A stretch of 64,000 bases of DNA, taken from NCBI GenBank assembly GCA_022510765.1, contig JAFLSU010000008.1, forward strand, positions 1 through 64,000. Direction: 5' to 3'. The stretch is from Christensenellaceae bacterium (GTDB taxonomy: Bacteria; Bacillota; Clostridia; Christensenellales; CAG-138). The position numbers and the translations under genes were made by a program. Shown piece after piece: positions 1 through 9,343 of the stretch. The notes beneath the pieces were generated by a model. That model saw only the letters and a list, made by a program, of their open reading frames with translations. It ran no database searches and had not been told where the DNA came from. How positions within the stretch are numbered: position 1 is the first letter of the stretch; each line of letters opens with the position of its first letter.

Positions 1-55
1 ACTTCCGGCCTCTTGAACCCCATTCAAGCACGCTACCAAACTGCGCCACACCCAG
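1..55 (-). tRNA. tRNA-Pro (GGG), 5' part, cut by the window edge
   Basis: Read on the minus strand this is the first 55 nt of a tRNA. It has a 7-nt acceptor strand, a D arm (GCGC, loop AGTTTGGTA, GCGT), and a perfect 5-bp anticodon stem CTTGA/TCAAG around the loop ATGGGGT, which places GGG as anticodon. The variable region and the start of the T stem follow, then the sequence leaves the window at base 1. The T loop and acceptor 3' strand are not visible, so integrity cannot be judged. A strong promoter lies just upstream (77-105). Confidence 0.85.
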
Positions 56-76
56 ATGCTCTCAAGAACGGTATGT

Positions 77-105
77 ATTTTAACACTATCGGACAGGCTT
101 GTCAA
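77..105 (-). promoter_or_regulatory. Promoter of the tRNA-Pro
   Basis: On the minus strand TTGACA and TAAAAT are separated by 17 nt, close to the vegetative sigma-A consensus. The -10 box ends about 21 nt upstream of the tRNA 5' end, a normal short leader for a stable RNA. Confidence 0.75.
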
Positions 106-164
106 GCACTTTTTTGATATATTGCGCAGAACGCTTCCTCTGCCATGATAAGCTGCAAAGCAGT

Positions 165-1388
165 TTAAACTATCAACTCAAACAGTTTGAACAGCCAGTT
201 TGCAGCAACGCCCGCAAACAATCCGCCTATGGTGTGGCTTACTATAGCTTTGCCGGAAAGATCCGCACGACCGAGCGACTGCATCATAGAAACATGAGTG
301 CTGAGATAACCGCTCCAACACATGCACATTGCAGTGAAAACGGCAATATCGTGAACCGTAGCTTTCCCCGCAGCAAGCATGGATGGAACCAAACCCATAG
401 CCGCTCCCGCCGAGCCGAGAGCCGTTATCGGCACCGCGATCGCATCGAATGATGCAAAGCCAAACAACGGCTTAATGATGAAGCCCAATGCATTGGCAAT
501 CTTCGGTATAAACGCAACGCCCTCGTATGCAGCTCCGGTATATCCACCTTCCGAACCGCCGTTTGTAAGCATCATTACTATCGTGCAGATGATAAGCACT
601 CCCGGTATGATGCTGAGGCCTACCTGAACGCCGCTACTGCCTCCCTCAAGTATTGAGTTTATTATGCGCATACCGATATTTTTCTTTTGCTTTGTTGGGT
701 TGTCCACATTTGATGCGTCATCGGATTTAGCAGGCAGATCATCAGCCCATGCGTCCTTGCCGAATACCTTCTTGGTTTGGAACAGCATAAGTCTTGTGCT
801 TACTATGCTTCCGAGTACTGCGCCGATGTTGCCGATAAGCACAGCACCTGCAATGCTTCCACCGCTCGGTGCGCTCAAACCTATCATAAATGTAGAAACG
901 ATCAATCCCATTCCAAACGCTGTACCAAGGTTAGTTAGCGCATAAAGCTGATATTTTTTAAAGTATTTGCGGAAGCCGCGATCATCGGCAAGCGAAAGGA
1001 TCGCCGGGTTATCGGAAAGATATGTTGTTACGATCACGAGTGAAGACGCGCCTGGCAGGCCATAGATCGGCCTCATCAGCGGAGATAAGATTTTATTAAG
1101 AAGCGCAACCACCCCAAACTCGGAAAGCAGCGCAGATACCGAGCCCATGATCACGGCGAGTGCCATTATAAACAAAGTCGTATCGATAAGAAGCTGATAC
1201 GCCGTATTCATCATGGTGTTGAGCATATTGGACAGACCCATCGGGACTGCGAAAATTGCAAAAATGGCTATAAAAATGACGAGAAAGATGACGGCACTCA
1301 GCCAAGAGGGTAAGGAGATGTGCTTAACATCTTCAAAGCTGCGACTTTGCTTTTTCTTACGAGAAAAGAGCTTGCTTATGGTTTCCAT
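165..1388 (-). CDS. YjiH-family membrane protein with nucleoside-recognition (GATE) domains
   Basis: A 407-residue polytopic membrane protein. A charged, cytosolic-looking N-terminus of about 25 residues is followed by roughly 8-10 hydrophobic segments. Two similar halves show the glycine-rich pattern of nucleoside-recognition (GATE) domains, for example LPGASSLVIVTTYLSDNPA near residue 110 and a second block near 320-400. Proteins of this type are called YjiH family. Their substrate is not established; nucleoside or small-molecule transport is usually inferred. The gene is divergent from the LysR gene at 1535, the common arrangement of a LysR regulator and its target. The best ribosome-site candidate (AAAGGA) is farther from the ATG than usual. 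Family call is good, function uncertain. Confidence 0.7.
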   Translation of the reverse strand: METISKLFSRKKKQSRSFEDVKHISLPSWLSAVIFLVIFIAIFAIFAVPMGLSNMLNTMMNTAYQLLIDTTLFIMALAVIMGSVSALLSEFGVVALLNKILSPLMRPIYGLPGASSLVIVTTYLSDNPAILSLADDRGFRKYFKKYQLYALTNLGTAFGMGLIVSTFMIGLSAPSGGSIAGAVLIGNIGAVLGSIVSTRLMLFQTKKVFGKDAWADDLPAKSDDASNVDNPTKQKKNIGMRIINSILEGGSSGVQVGLSIIPGVLIICTIVMMLTNGGSEGGYTGAAYEGVAFIPKIANALGFIIKPLFGFASFDAIAVPITALGSAGAAMGLVPSMLAAGKATVHDIAVFTAMCMCWSGYLSTHVSMMQSLGRADLSGKAIVSHTIGGLFAGVAANWLFKLFELIV

Positions 1389-1474
1389 AATTATGCATGT
1401 TCTTCCTTTATTCGCAATACTTTGAGCAAGAACGACATAATTCCCGCATCCGTACTACTATACAACCGAAACGC

Positions 1475-1503
1475 TTGCAATTAAATCAAATGTTTGTTAT
1501 AAT
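1475..1503 (+). promoter_or_regulatory. Promoter of the LysR-family gene
   Basis: TTGCAA and TATAAT are spaced by 17 nt and end 31 nt before the lysR start codon. It lies in the 146-bp divergent region shared with the YjiH-family gene, so a LysR-type protein bound here could control both directions. No clear T-N11-A operator was picked out by eye. Confidence 0.6.
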
Positions 1504-1534
1504 ATCCATAAAAAACAGTAATGGATGGTAGCCA

Positions 1535-2410
1535 ATGAATATAGATAACTACCGAGTGTTCCTGCGGGTCGCGAAAACCAAAAACATTACCGCCGCCGCC
1601 GAGCAGCTTGGTTACACGCAGTCGGGCGTCAGCCACATAATCGCACAGATGGAGAATGAATTCGGCTTTCCCCTTCTTATTCGCAGTAAGATGGGTGTGA
1701 GGCTGACCCATGACGGAGAACGTATGCTTCCATCGATGCGTGAATTGATCAACCGCGATGAACAGCTCCATCAGGTAGCCGACGAAATTAAGGGCATTCG
1801 GTCAGGCAAGCTGCGCGTCGGAGCGTTTTCAAGTGTTGCGACCCATTGGCTCCCGCAGATAATCAAGGAGTTCAACCTGTTTTATCCGAATATTGAGTTC
1901 GATATCTCAATTGGCACATATGAAACGATTGAAGATTTGATCGCCGACGAAGAAATCGACTGCGGCTTCATGTCCAGCGTATCCATCAAACACTTGGATT
2001 TTCATCCGCTAAAGGATGATAGGATGCTTGCTTTGCTCCCGGAGAACCACCCGCTTGCAAAACGAGATGCCCTGCCTTTGAAAGAGATCACGAATCTTGA
2101 TTTCATCATTCCGGGCGAAGGCTCGAAATACGACATTGGACATATCTTAGCGGACGCGGGCATCAGCCCTAGGGTGCGGTTCACCGTAAGCGACGACTAC
2201 GCAGCGATCGCCATGGTGAGAAACGGCCTTGGCATGACCATTGTCCCAGAGCTTATCCTGACGGGGCTTCATGATACTGGACATGTAATGGAGCTTCATC
2301 CGGCATGTGCGCGCACGATCGGGATAGCTACTTATCCAAACATCGCGATTTCCCCTGCTTGCAGGGCGTTTTTGGACTTCGTGCGGGTCTGGGCTAATGG
2401 GTTGGCATAA
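1535..2410 (+). CDS. LysR-family transcriptional regulator
   Basis: At 291 residues this is a standard LysR length. The N-terminal winged helix-turn-helix (residues 1-60) contains the typical AAEQLGYTQSGVSHIIAQME recognition region. Residues about 90-290 form the periplasmic-binding-like effector domain. The ATG at 1535 matches the usual LysR N-terminus (MNIDNYRVFLRVAKTKN), although the upstream GGATGG is only a weak ribosome site. It is divergent from the YjiH-family membrane protein, which it most likely regulates together with itself. The effector is unknown. Confidence 0.88.
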   Translation: MNIDNYRVFLRVAKTKNITAAAEQLGYTQSGVSHIIAQMENEFGFPLLIRSKMGVRLTHDGERMLPSMRELINRDEQLHQVADEIKGIRSGKLRVGAFSSVATHWLPQIIKEFNLFYPNIEFDISIGTYETIEDLIADEEIDCGFMSSVSIKHLDFHPLKDDRMLALLPENHPLAKRDALPLKEITNLDFIIPGEGSKYDIGHILADAGISPRVRFTVSDDYAAIAMVRNGLGMTIVPELILTGLHDTGHVMELHPACARTIGIATYPNIAISPACRAFLDFVRVWANGLA

Positions 2411-2531
2411 ATACGGTCTGCTGATCCTTGAATTTTAATTACTGCATTGACTTTGTTTTTTAATTATATAGGCAAGGCATTCATATCGAGGTGCAGTTAA
2501 ACTGTTTTTGATGGAGGTGTCATCGATTAAT

Positions 2532-3989
2532 ATGAATAGGACGGTAAAGGTTTTTGCGCTGATGCTCTGCATGATTTTGCTTTTAGGTTTCGGTGCAGTG
2601 CCCACATCCGCAAACTCGGTCCCGAAATTTTGGTCAGGTTCTACCGGCATGGGTGCAATTATTGCTGATGAGGATTGTCCCATCGTTGTGGAAAATGAGC
2701 TGCTGACCTTTGATATTCATGAGTTCCCTGAGCGTGATTATGAACAAACTCAGGACTTTTTAGAATATTCAGCATTCGTTACGGCGCAGTATACCTTTTA
2801 TAATCCGGCTGATTATACCATAATTGCTACGCTTGTTTTTCCGTTCGGGAAACTGCCCTCATACGGAAACGGTTACTCCTTTTGGGATTCGAAGCTTGGG
2901 ATGTATGTAAACGTCAATGATACCGATAAATACGATATAACCATCAACGGTAATGTGATTGAAAAGACCCTACGGCATACGCTGATGCCAACAGGAGCAA
3001 GCTTTGAGCTTGAAGAGGACCTTGGAAGGCTATGCGATGGGTATATTGACGATCCGTTTTTTAGATCCGATATGCCCGTCACAAAGTATACATATTCTAT
3101 CAGTGGTATCGATGATGAATATGATGCCGCAAACGCAGCATTCGATCTTGCAAAGTTTGACGGAAAAACGAAGCTTTTGTTTATGGAATTAAGAGGTACT
3201 CATGTGCAGAAGAATAAGTCCTGCCGCATCAGCGCATGGGTGAAAAACGGAAGCAACCTCACCCTGTATGCAATCGGCGAACCTTTGAATGGAGATCCGC
3301 AATGGAAGTTTTACGAGAACGGCGGAGTTAAAGATAAAGAGGAAATTGAGGGTTCTGCAACGCTCGTATCCACCGAAGAAATGACCTTTGAAGAGTTTGT
3401 GCTTAAAGCATATGTCGAAGAATCGGACATACTCGCATCGGACTGGTATAATGCGATGGTGATGGATCTAAACAGGAACGAAAGCAAATATGGCGTTGTT
3501 TCCCGCTCTGATAGCGGTTTTGATCTTTCCCACTCGCTTATGCGCTGGTACGAATATGAGATAACCCTTGCCCCGGGCGAAAGGCTCGTGAACGCTGTTA
3601 CTGCACCAATGTACCCTTCAATAGACGGATACTGGGACCCAAATGTTTATGATTACACATACCTGCTGTCCCCTGCGCAGAAATGGTCTGAATTCGGTTC
3701 GCTCGAAATAGTAATCAATACACCTTTCTTTGTTACCGAAAGCAGCTTGGGCGATTTTGAAAAGACCGACAGCGGATACAGGCTCGTGCGTGACGGTCTT
3801 CCCTCGGGAGAACTGAAATTTTCGCTTTGCTCCGTAGAAAACCCGAAAAAAGATTCTAATTGGAGCAGTATCCTCTTTTTGATCATCTTCATTGGTTCTC
3901 CCATCATTATCATTGTCGGTGTAATTTTCCTTATTGTCTTTGGAATCGTTTGCTTAATACGAGGTATTAAGAGCAAAAAACGAATCTAA
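2532..3989 (+). CDS. Unrecognised secreted, C-terminally membrane-anchored protein
   Basis: I do not recognise the family. A signal peptide (MNRTVKVFALMLCMILLLGF, then VPTSA) precedes a roughly 420-residue extracytoplasmic region rich in aromatic and acidic residues. One strong transmembrane segment lies at the very C-terminus, followed by the positive tail IKSKKRI. This topology suggests a surface protein held by its C-terminus. The track starts at TTG 2508, but the ATG at 2532 gives a clean signal peptide; GGAGGTG lies 12 nt upstream of it, slightly far. It stands alone between lysR and the TIGR04086-like gene, all on the same strand. Homology searching and structure prediction would be needed to name it. 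Confidence 0.75.
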   Translation: MNRTVKVFALMLCMILLLGFGAVPTSANSVPKFWSGSTGMGAIIADEDCPIVVENELLTFDIHEFPERDYEQTQDFLEYSAFVTAQYTFYNPADYTIIATLVFPFGKLPSYGNGYSFWDSKLGMYVNVNDTDKYDITINGNVIEKTLRHTLMPTGASFELEEDLGRLCDGYIDDPFFRSDMPVTKYTYSISGIDDEYDAANAAFDLAKFDGKTKLLFMELRGTHVQKNKSCRISAWVKNGSNLTLYAIGEPLNGDPQWKFYENGGVKDKEEIEGSATLVSTEEMTFEEFVLKAYVEESDILASDWYNAMVMDLNRNESKYGVVSRSDSGFDLSHSLMRWYEYEITLAPGERLVNAVTAPMYPSIDGYWDPNVYDYTYLLSPAQKWSEFGSLEIVINTPFFVTESSLGDFEKTDSGYRLVRDGLPSGELKFSLCSVENPKKDSNWSSILFLIIFIGSPIIIIVGVIFLIVFGIVCLIRGIKSKKRI

Positions 3990-3996
3990 GGAATCG

Positions 3997-4025
3997 GCTG
4001 TACCCAAAACGAAGCGGGGTGCAGC
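3997..4025 (+). terminator. Possible terminator hairpin after the secreted protein gene
   Basis: GCTGTACCC pairs with GGGTGCAGC (9 bp, one G-T pair) 8 nt after the stop codon. The following TTCATTGT is only weakly T-rich, so termination is uncertain. Confidence 0.35.
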
Positions 4026-4185
4026 TTCATTGTACGCATAGATTTTTTAACTGTCTGCATAATTCCGTTATTTGTGCATATCGTTTATCAGGTATCCGAA
4101 GATATGAAGAAACTGTCCTTTCACATTTTCGGATATTCTCCAAATCCATACGGTCTAATTTTCAGCCCGAAGAAAGGAGCTTTGC

Positions 4186-4593
4186 ATGGCAAAGCATGGT
4201 AACACGACAAATAACGGCACAAAAACAGCGGTTAATCCCATCATATCGATACTGAAAAGCGCGTTGATCGCGCTGCTGTGCAGCATGGTTTTGATCGTTA
4301 TATCCGCACTTTTGCTGCAAAAACAAATTTTGGAAATCGACAGCATTCGCATAATCAACCCTGTCATCAAAGCTGCAAGCTCCTTGATCGCCGCACTTAT
4401 CGGAGTAAGATGCTTTGAGAATAAAAGCTGGCTGTATGGAGCAATTAGCGGCATCGTTTATGTTGTCTTCTCGTTCGCAGTGTTTTCCATACTTACAAAC
4501 GATTTTTCTTTCAACACCGGCACCTTTATAGACCTTCTTATGTGCGGCTGCGCAGGTATGGTTGGCGGCATACTGCATCGTTTGTCGAAATAA
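4186..4593 (+). CDS. TIGR04086-family small membrane protein
   Basis: A 135-residue protein with a short polar N-terminus and four hydrophobic helices. Length and pattern match the TIGR04086 putative membrane proteins of Clostridia, which I recall often lying beside the SCIFF peptide and its maturase; here the SCIFF gene starts 75 nt downstream. The start is supported by AAAGGAG 6 nt before the ATG. Function is unknown. A link to SCIFF export or processing is inference from position only. Confidence 0.7.
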   Translation: MAKHGNTTNNGTKTAVNPIISILKSALIALLCSMVLIVISALLLQKQILEIDSIRIINPVIKAASSLIAALIGVRCFENKSWLYGAISGIVYVVFSFAVFSILTNDFSFNTGTFIDLLMCGCAGMVGGILHRLSK

Positions 4594-4607
4594 CTCTTAA
4601 CTCGGTA

Positions 4608-4636
4608 TTGAAATCAGGCATCATATGTAGTATAAT
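4608..4636 (+). promoter_or_regulatory. Promoter of the SCIFF operon
   Basis: TTGAAA and TATAAT are separated by exactly 17 nt, with the -10 box 32 nt upstream of the SCIFF ATG. The near-consensus promoter suggests the peptide and maturase are transcribed independently of the TIGR04086-like gene. Confidence 0.75.
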
Positions 4637-4668
4637 CATTATATTATGAACAAATGGAGGAGCTATCC

Positions 4669-4812
4669 ATGAAACACATCACCAATATTAAACCCGCATG
4701 TATCAGGAACGATGCATCCACCGGATGCGGCGAATGCCAGGCTTCCTGCCAGTCCGCCTGCAAGACTTCCTGCACAGTTGCGAACCAGAAGTGCGCTAAA
4801 TCTTCAAAATAA
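4669..4812 (+). CDS. SCIFF (six-cysteines-in-forty-five) ranthipeptide precursor
   Basis: A 47-codon gene missed by the ORF track. The C-terminal half carries the SCIFF signature CQSACKTSCTVANQKC, and the leader begins MKHITNIKPA. SCIFF peptides are modified by their radical SAM partner, which makes Cys thioether bridges to non-alpha carbons; they are near-universal in Clostridia and their role is unsettled. Six cysteines (20, 23, 27, 31, 35, 42) fit the family. A seventh, Cys11, lies in the leader part and is extra. GGAGGAG precedes the ATG by 8 nt. The stop codon overlaps the maturase start (TAATG), implying translational coupling. Confidence 0.95.
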   Translation: MKHITNIKPACIRNDASTGCGECQASCQSACKTSCTVANQKCAKSSK

Positions 4813-6146
4813 TGATACACGCATTCGCATACCGTGATGCTTTTCTCGTTCTTGATGTTGAAAGCGGTGCGATCCATAAGGTGGACGAGCCCACATACGA
4901 GATAATCAGGGCTATGGAATTGGGCAACGATATACATGCGTTGCCCTATTCAAATTCATTGATAAATGACGTGCTGGATGAGATAGATGAGCTTCGTAAG
5001 GCCGGACAGTTTGACTCCCTCACCCCTTCGGCTCCTAAGCGAACCGCCGAGTTTTCACCGATCAAATCTATGTGCTTGAATATTGCTCATGACTGCAATC
5101 TCCGATGCGCATATTGCTTTGCGGAAACCGGCGAATTCCATGGCGGCAGGATGCTTATGCCGCTTGAAACTGCTAAGGCCGCGCTGGATTTTTTGATTGC
5201 GCATTCGATGGGACGGCATAACCTTGAGGTCGACCTGTTCGGCGGAGAGCCGCTGATGAATTTTGATGTCGTTAAGTCTGTAGTCGCATACGGGCGTGAG
5301 CTTGAGAAAAAACACGATAAGTGCATTCACTTTACCATCACCACGAACGGTGTCGCACTTGATGATGAGATTATAGAGTTCATTAATAAAGAGATGTTCA
5401 ATCTCGTCATCAGCATCGATGGGCGAAAGCAGGTTCACGACGCGCTTCGAGTGACGCCGAACGGCAAAGGGTCATATGATATCATAGTTCCAAAGGCGCA
5501 GGAGCTCATTAGGCTTCGCGGCGACGGTGAGCATTATGTACGCGGAACCTTTACCGCAAAAAACCTTGACTTCACCGAGGATGTCCGTGCTCTCACCGAT
5601 CTTGGCTTTGAACAGATCTCCATCGAACCCGTGGTACTGCCCGCCGATGATCCATGTGCGATAACGGAAGAAAACATCGACCGTGCACTTACCGAGTATG
5701 ATAGGCTTTCAGACTTTGTACTTGAACGCCGCAGCGAGGGCAACCCCTTCAATTTCTTCCATTTCATGATCGATCTCGATGATTCGCCCTGTCTCTCCAA
5801 GCGCAGTCTCGGATGCGGCGCAGGCGTTGAATACGTTGCAGTCGCACCCAACGGCGATATATATCCCTGCCACCAGTTTGTAGGCAATAAGGATTTTCTG
5901 CTCGGCAACGTCCATAATGACGAACTTGACAACGAGATCCGAAACAGGTTTGCTGGCTGCAATATATTCACCAAGGAAAAATGCTCAAAATGCTGGGCTA
6001 AGTATTATTGCAGCGGGGGCTGTGCCGCGAACGCCAATAACCTTAACGGCAGCATCATGAACCCGCCTGAAATAAGCTGCAAACTGCTCAAAAAACGCAC
6101 CGAGCTTGCAATAGGCATGGAGCTGCTCGGGGACTGCTCGAATTGA
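4812..6146 (+). CDS. SCIFF radical SAM maturase
   Basis: A 444-residue radical SAM/SPASM enzyme. An N-terminal peptide-binding (RRE-like) region covers about residues 1-75. The radical SAM cluster motif CNLRCAYC (CxxxCxxC) lies near residue 95, and GGEPL follows as the SAM-binding segment. C-terminal auxiliary cluster cysteines appear in CSKCWAKYYCSGGC near residue 395-410. It converts SCIFF cysteines to thioether cross-links using S-adenosylmethionine. The gene overlaps the precursor by 1 nt. All motifs are present and the length is normal for the family. Often a secDF pair follows this gene in Clostridia; here recJ follows directly. Confidence 0.93.
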   Translation: MIHAFAYRDAFLVLDVESGAIHKVDEPTYEIIRAMELGNDIHALPYSNSLINDVLDEIDELRKAGQFDSLTPSAPKRTAEFSPIKSMCLNIAHDCNLRCAYCFAETGEFHGGRMLMPLETAKAALDFLIAHSMGRHNLEVDLFGGEPLMNFDVVKSVVAYGRELEKKHDKCIHFTITTNGVALDDEIIEFINKEMFNLVISIDGRKQVHDALRVTPNGKGSYDIIVPKAQELIRLRGDGEHYVRGTFTAKNLDFTEDVRALTDLGFEQISIEPVVLPADDPCAITEENIDRALTEYDRLSDFVLERRSEGNPFNFFHFMIDLDDSPCLSKRSLGCGAGVEYVAVAPNGDIYPCHQFVGNKDFLLGNVHNDELDNEIRNRFAGCNIFTKEKCSKCWAKYYCSGGCAANANNLNGSIMNPPEISCKLLKKRTELAIGMELLGDCSN

Positions 6147-6249
6147 TTTAACCGTCACAAAATTTGATGGAGCATTCGTCTCTTCATTGGCTGTCTCATA
6201 GTCGGGCTAGTAATCCATAGATTTAACGGCTATTGCGGAGGAAACGGAT

Positions 6250-8736
6250 TTGATTATTTATGAAAAATCAAAATATTTCTCTGCCGAAACGGATGGGGAC
6301 AACCGCTTGGGTCTATCCCCACTCCTAATTCGTGCGCTTCGCGCGAGGGGCGCAGTCACGGATGATGAGATCAACCGTTTTTTAAACCCCTCCCCCGCCT
6401 TTTTTCATGATCCGTATATGTTGCCGGATATGGAAAAGGCTGTTTCCCGCATACGTTCCGCTATTTCTATCGGAGAGAAGATATGCGTATTCGGAGATTA
6501 TGATGTCGATGGCATCTGCGCAACATCGATGCTTGTGGACTTTTTCCGTTCCATAGGTGCCGATGTATGCTATTACATACCTTCGCGTCGGGACGAAGGT
6601 TACGGAATGAGCCGCAGCGCCGTGGAAAGGCTGAAGCAATGTGGTGTGGAGCTTGTGATAACCGTCGATAACGGGATTTCCGCCTCTTGTGAGGTGCAGT
6701 ACTGCATTGAATGCGGCATTGATGTTATCGTAACAGACCACCATATCCCTCCCGAAACGCTGCCCGTCTGTACTGCCGTTGTCTGCCATACCGTCCCCGG
6801 CAGCAATTACCCGAATCGAATACTCTGTGGAGCCGGTGTCGCTTTTAAGCTGCTTCATGCACTTGCGGGTTTGGATACCGCTATGCGCTATGTAGCACTT
6901 GCAGGACTGGCCTCCGTTGCCGATGTTGTTCCTCTGCTCGATGAAAACCGTATCTTAGTTAAGCTTGGCCTCGAGGCAGTCAATGCGGGCGATTGCTGCG
7001 TCGGCTTAAGACGCCTTATTGCAAGCATTCCAACCGCAAAGATGCCTTATACCGTCTGTAATCTTGGCTTTTCCGTCGCGCCACGGCTCAATGCATCTGG
7101 CAGGATGAGTGATGCTTCGCTTGCCGTTGAGCTTTTCCTTTCAGCGGATATTGAACGGATCGATGAAATCATTGCGGAATTGAATAGATTGAACGAATGC
7201 AGGCAGCAGCAGGAGGCTGAAATACTGAATTCCGCCATCGAGATGGTTAGTCATATAAACCTCGCTGAGACACGCGCCATCATCCTTAAATCCGCAGATT
7301 GGAACTCGGGCGTAATAGGCATCGCAGCGTCACGCATATCCGAGATGTATCATCGCCCTGCAATACTCTTTTCGGAGAGCGACGGAGTTCTCAAAGGCTC
7401 TGCCCGTTCCATTGACGGAATCAACATTCATGATGCGCTTACCTTTACAAAAGAATTATTTCTTAGGTTTGGTGGACATGCTAAAGCAGCCGGTGTAACG
7501 ATCGAGTCGTCTCATTTCGAAGCGTTTGTGGAAGAGTTCAATCGTCATTTAGCCGATGTATACGATGACAAGCTCTTTGTCCCGCGCAAGAGCTACGAAT
7601 TCGACATTGCTCTCTCGGGTATCACTCATGAACTTGTCAAAGAAATATCCCTGCTTGCCCCCTTCGGTGAGGGCAATCCGTCCCCCATCTTCCACGCATC
7701 CGAAGTGCGCATATCCCATCTGCGCAGGTTTGGCTGCAATGCTCAGCACATGCGAATGGATGTGAGGGACGGTTTTCGATGCCTTGAGGCGGTGTGGTTC
7801 GCCTCTGCAAGCAGCTTTGACAGACTCATGAATGCGGACACCACCGAAATGCTGTTCACTCTCAGTATCAACAACTGGAATGGGCAGTCCAATCTTCAGC
7901 TCAGACTGCTTTCTGCCAAAGCGGAATTGCCTTCCGAGCCTTCTGAGTATGTAGAAAAAAGCATGGCGCGGTTCTGCAGCGCACTTATTGAGAATTGCGC
8001 ATTATCCGAATGCGTTTCGGAATACTCGTGTGATGAAAGCACCGCCTGCTCAGCTCCGCAGAGCATTGAAGTTTGCCTTGACGAAATAAGCAATCATTGT
8101 ATTTCGGGCATGATGATACTCGTTTTCACCATTGATGGAGCAAAGCGTATCATTGCCGATATGCGGGAACGCGATATAGGAAATATTGAGATTTGTTTTG
8201 GGCTCATTCCCGATTCACCGGTACACACAAATACGGTAGTTATCGCACCCATCATTTCCGCCCTGCCCGAAAATGGTTTCAATCAAATTCTATTCTATGA
8301 TCTGCCGCCAACGCCTGAGGTCTATTCACTCGTTGCACAACGTTTTTTGAATAAATCGAAGAGCCGTTCGAACGAGGAGCCGCGTATTTCAAACAAAACC
8401 CGTTTCTTTATCAATTTCGATGCTCGCGGCGAATTTGGCCAAGTCGCTTGCCTTTTTGATTGCAGAAGAGAATTCATGGTATGCTGCTATCGCAGAACCC
8501 TTTCCATGCTGTCGTTACGCTGCTATTCCTTTGAAGAACTGTCTGCAAGGCTGAGCGAGGAAATGCAGGTGCCGCTGTATCAGGTTGAATTCGCACTTCG
8601 AGTATTCTTTGAGCTGGATTTCATCGCGTTCAATCGAAACGGCTCGATCTCTACAGTGGAGAACGTGCGCTGCACTGCCCTAACCAACAGCGCACTGTAT
8701 CGAAGGATTTCAAAGCTACAAAACTATACAAAATAG
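6250..8736 (+). CDS. recJ: Single-stranded-DNA-specific exonuclease RecJ
   Basis: A DHH-family 5'-3' exonuclease acting in recombination and repair. Visible motifs are FGDYDVDG (81-88), DNGI (140-143) and the name-giving DHH (163-165). The DHHA1 motif GGHAKAAG follows near residue 420, then an OB-fold region. At 828 residues it is longer than the roughly 570-residue E. coli protein and has the C-terminal extension common in Firmicutes. The start is TTG at 6250, supported by GGAGG 8 nt upstream. It leads the recJ-apt-rel-dtd cluster, with only 20 nt to apt. Confidence 0.95.
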   Translation: MIIYEKSKYFSAETDGDNRLGLSPLLIRALRARGAVTDDEINRFLNPSPAFFHDPYMLPDMEKAVSRIRSAISIGEKICVFGDYDVDGICATSMLVDFFRSIGADVCYYIPSRRDEGYGMSRSAVERLKQCGVELVITVDNGISASCEVQYCIECGIDVIVTDHHIPPETLPVCTAVVCHTVPGSNYPNRILCGAGVAFKLLHALAGLDTAMRYVALAGLASVADVVPLLDENRILVKLGLEAVNAGDCCVGLRRLIASIPTAKMPYTVCNLGFSVAPRLNASGRMSDASLAVELFLSADIERIDEIIAELNRLNECRQQQEAEILNSAIEMVSHINLAETRAIILKSADWNSGVIGIAASRISEMYHRPAILFSESDGVLKGSARSIDGINIHDALTFTKELFLRFGGHAKAAGVTIESSHFEAFVEEFNRHLADVYDDKLFVPRKSYEFDIALSGITHELVKEISLLAPFGEGNPSPIFHASEVRISHLRRFGCNAQHMRMDVRDGFRCLEAVWFASASSFDRLMNADTTEMLFTLSINNWNGQSNLQLRLLSAKAELPSEPSEYVEKSMARFCSALIENCALSECVSEYSCDESTACSAPQSIEVCLDEISNHCISGMMILVFTIDGAKRIIADMRERDIGNIEICFGLIPDSPVHTNTVVIAPIISALPENGFNQILFYDLPPTPEVYSLVAQRFLNKSKSRSNEEPRISNKTRFFINFDARGEFGQVACLFDCRREFMVCCYRRTLSMLSLRCYSFEELSARLSEEMQVPLYQVEFALRVFFELDFIAFNRNGSISTVENVRCTALTNSALYRRISKLQNYTK

Positions 8737-8756
8737 AACCGTGGAGGTTTACTGTC

Positions 8757-9281
8757 ATGATGAACGAAAAGGAACTTAAGGAAACCATACGCAGCATACC
8801 CGATTTTCCAAAGCCCGGAATACTTTTCCGAGATATTACCACCTTGCTTAAGGATAGGGTCGCCTACGAATCGCTCATACATTCTCTTGCGGACTCCCTG
8901 CGCGAACTGGATGTAGACATTGTAATCGGCCCCGAGGCGAGAGGATTCGTAATCGGCTCAGCGGTCGCCTACGCCATAAACGCCGGCTTTGTTGTAGCGA
9001 GAAAACCCGGGAAGTTGCCGTGCGAGACCTGCAAAATAAGCTATGGCCTTGAATACGGCGATGACTGCCTTGAAATACATGAGGATGCCATTGAACCCGG
9101 TCAGCGAATAGCAATCGTTGACGACCTTCTCGCGACCGGAGGAACCGCATTAGCGACCATAAAGCTTGCCGAGGACATGGGGGCGACGGTCGTTGCTGCC
9201 GCATTTGCGATCGAGCTTTCCGATCTGAACGGACGCGAACGGCTCGATGGACACAACGTTATCTCCGTAATCAAATACTGA
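8757..9281 (+). CDS. apt: Adenine phosphoribosyltransferase
   Basis: Converts adenine and PRPP to AMP in purine salvage, in the cytoplasm. The 174-residue length is typical. The PRPP-binding loop VDDLLATGGT is at 121-130, and IPDFPKPGILFRDIT at 14-28 is the usual Apt N-terminus. GGAGG lies upstream, with tandem ATG codons at 8757 and 8760; either could be used. The order recJ-apt-rel is conserved in many Firmicutes. Confidence 0.96.
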   Translation: MMNEKELKETIRSIPDFPKPGILFRDITTLLKDRVAYESLIHSLADSLRELDVDIVIGPEARGFVIGSAVAYAINAGFVVARKPGKLPCETCKISYGLEYGDDCLEIHEDAIEPGQRIAIVDDLLATGGTALATIKLAEDMGATVVAAAFAIELSDLNGRERLDGHNVISVIKY

Positions 9282-9343
9282 TAAAAGCATCAAAGAATAA
9301 TTAGTAGAAATAATTAGATAGAACGGTTTACCATGGAGCGTCT

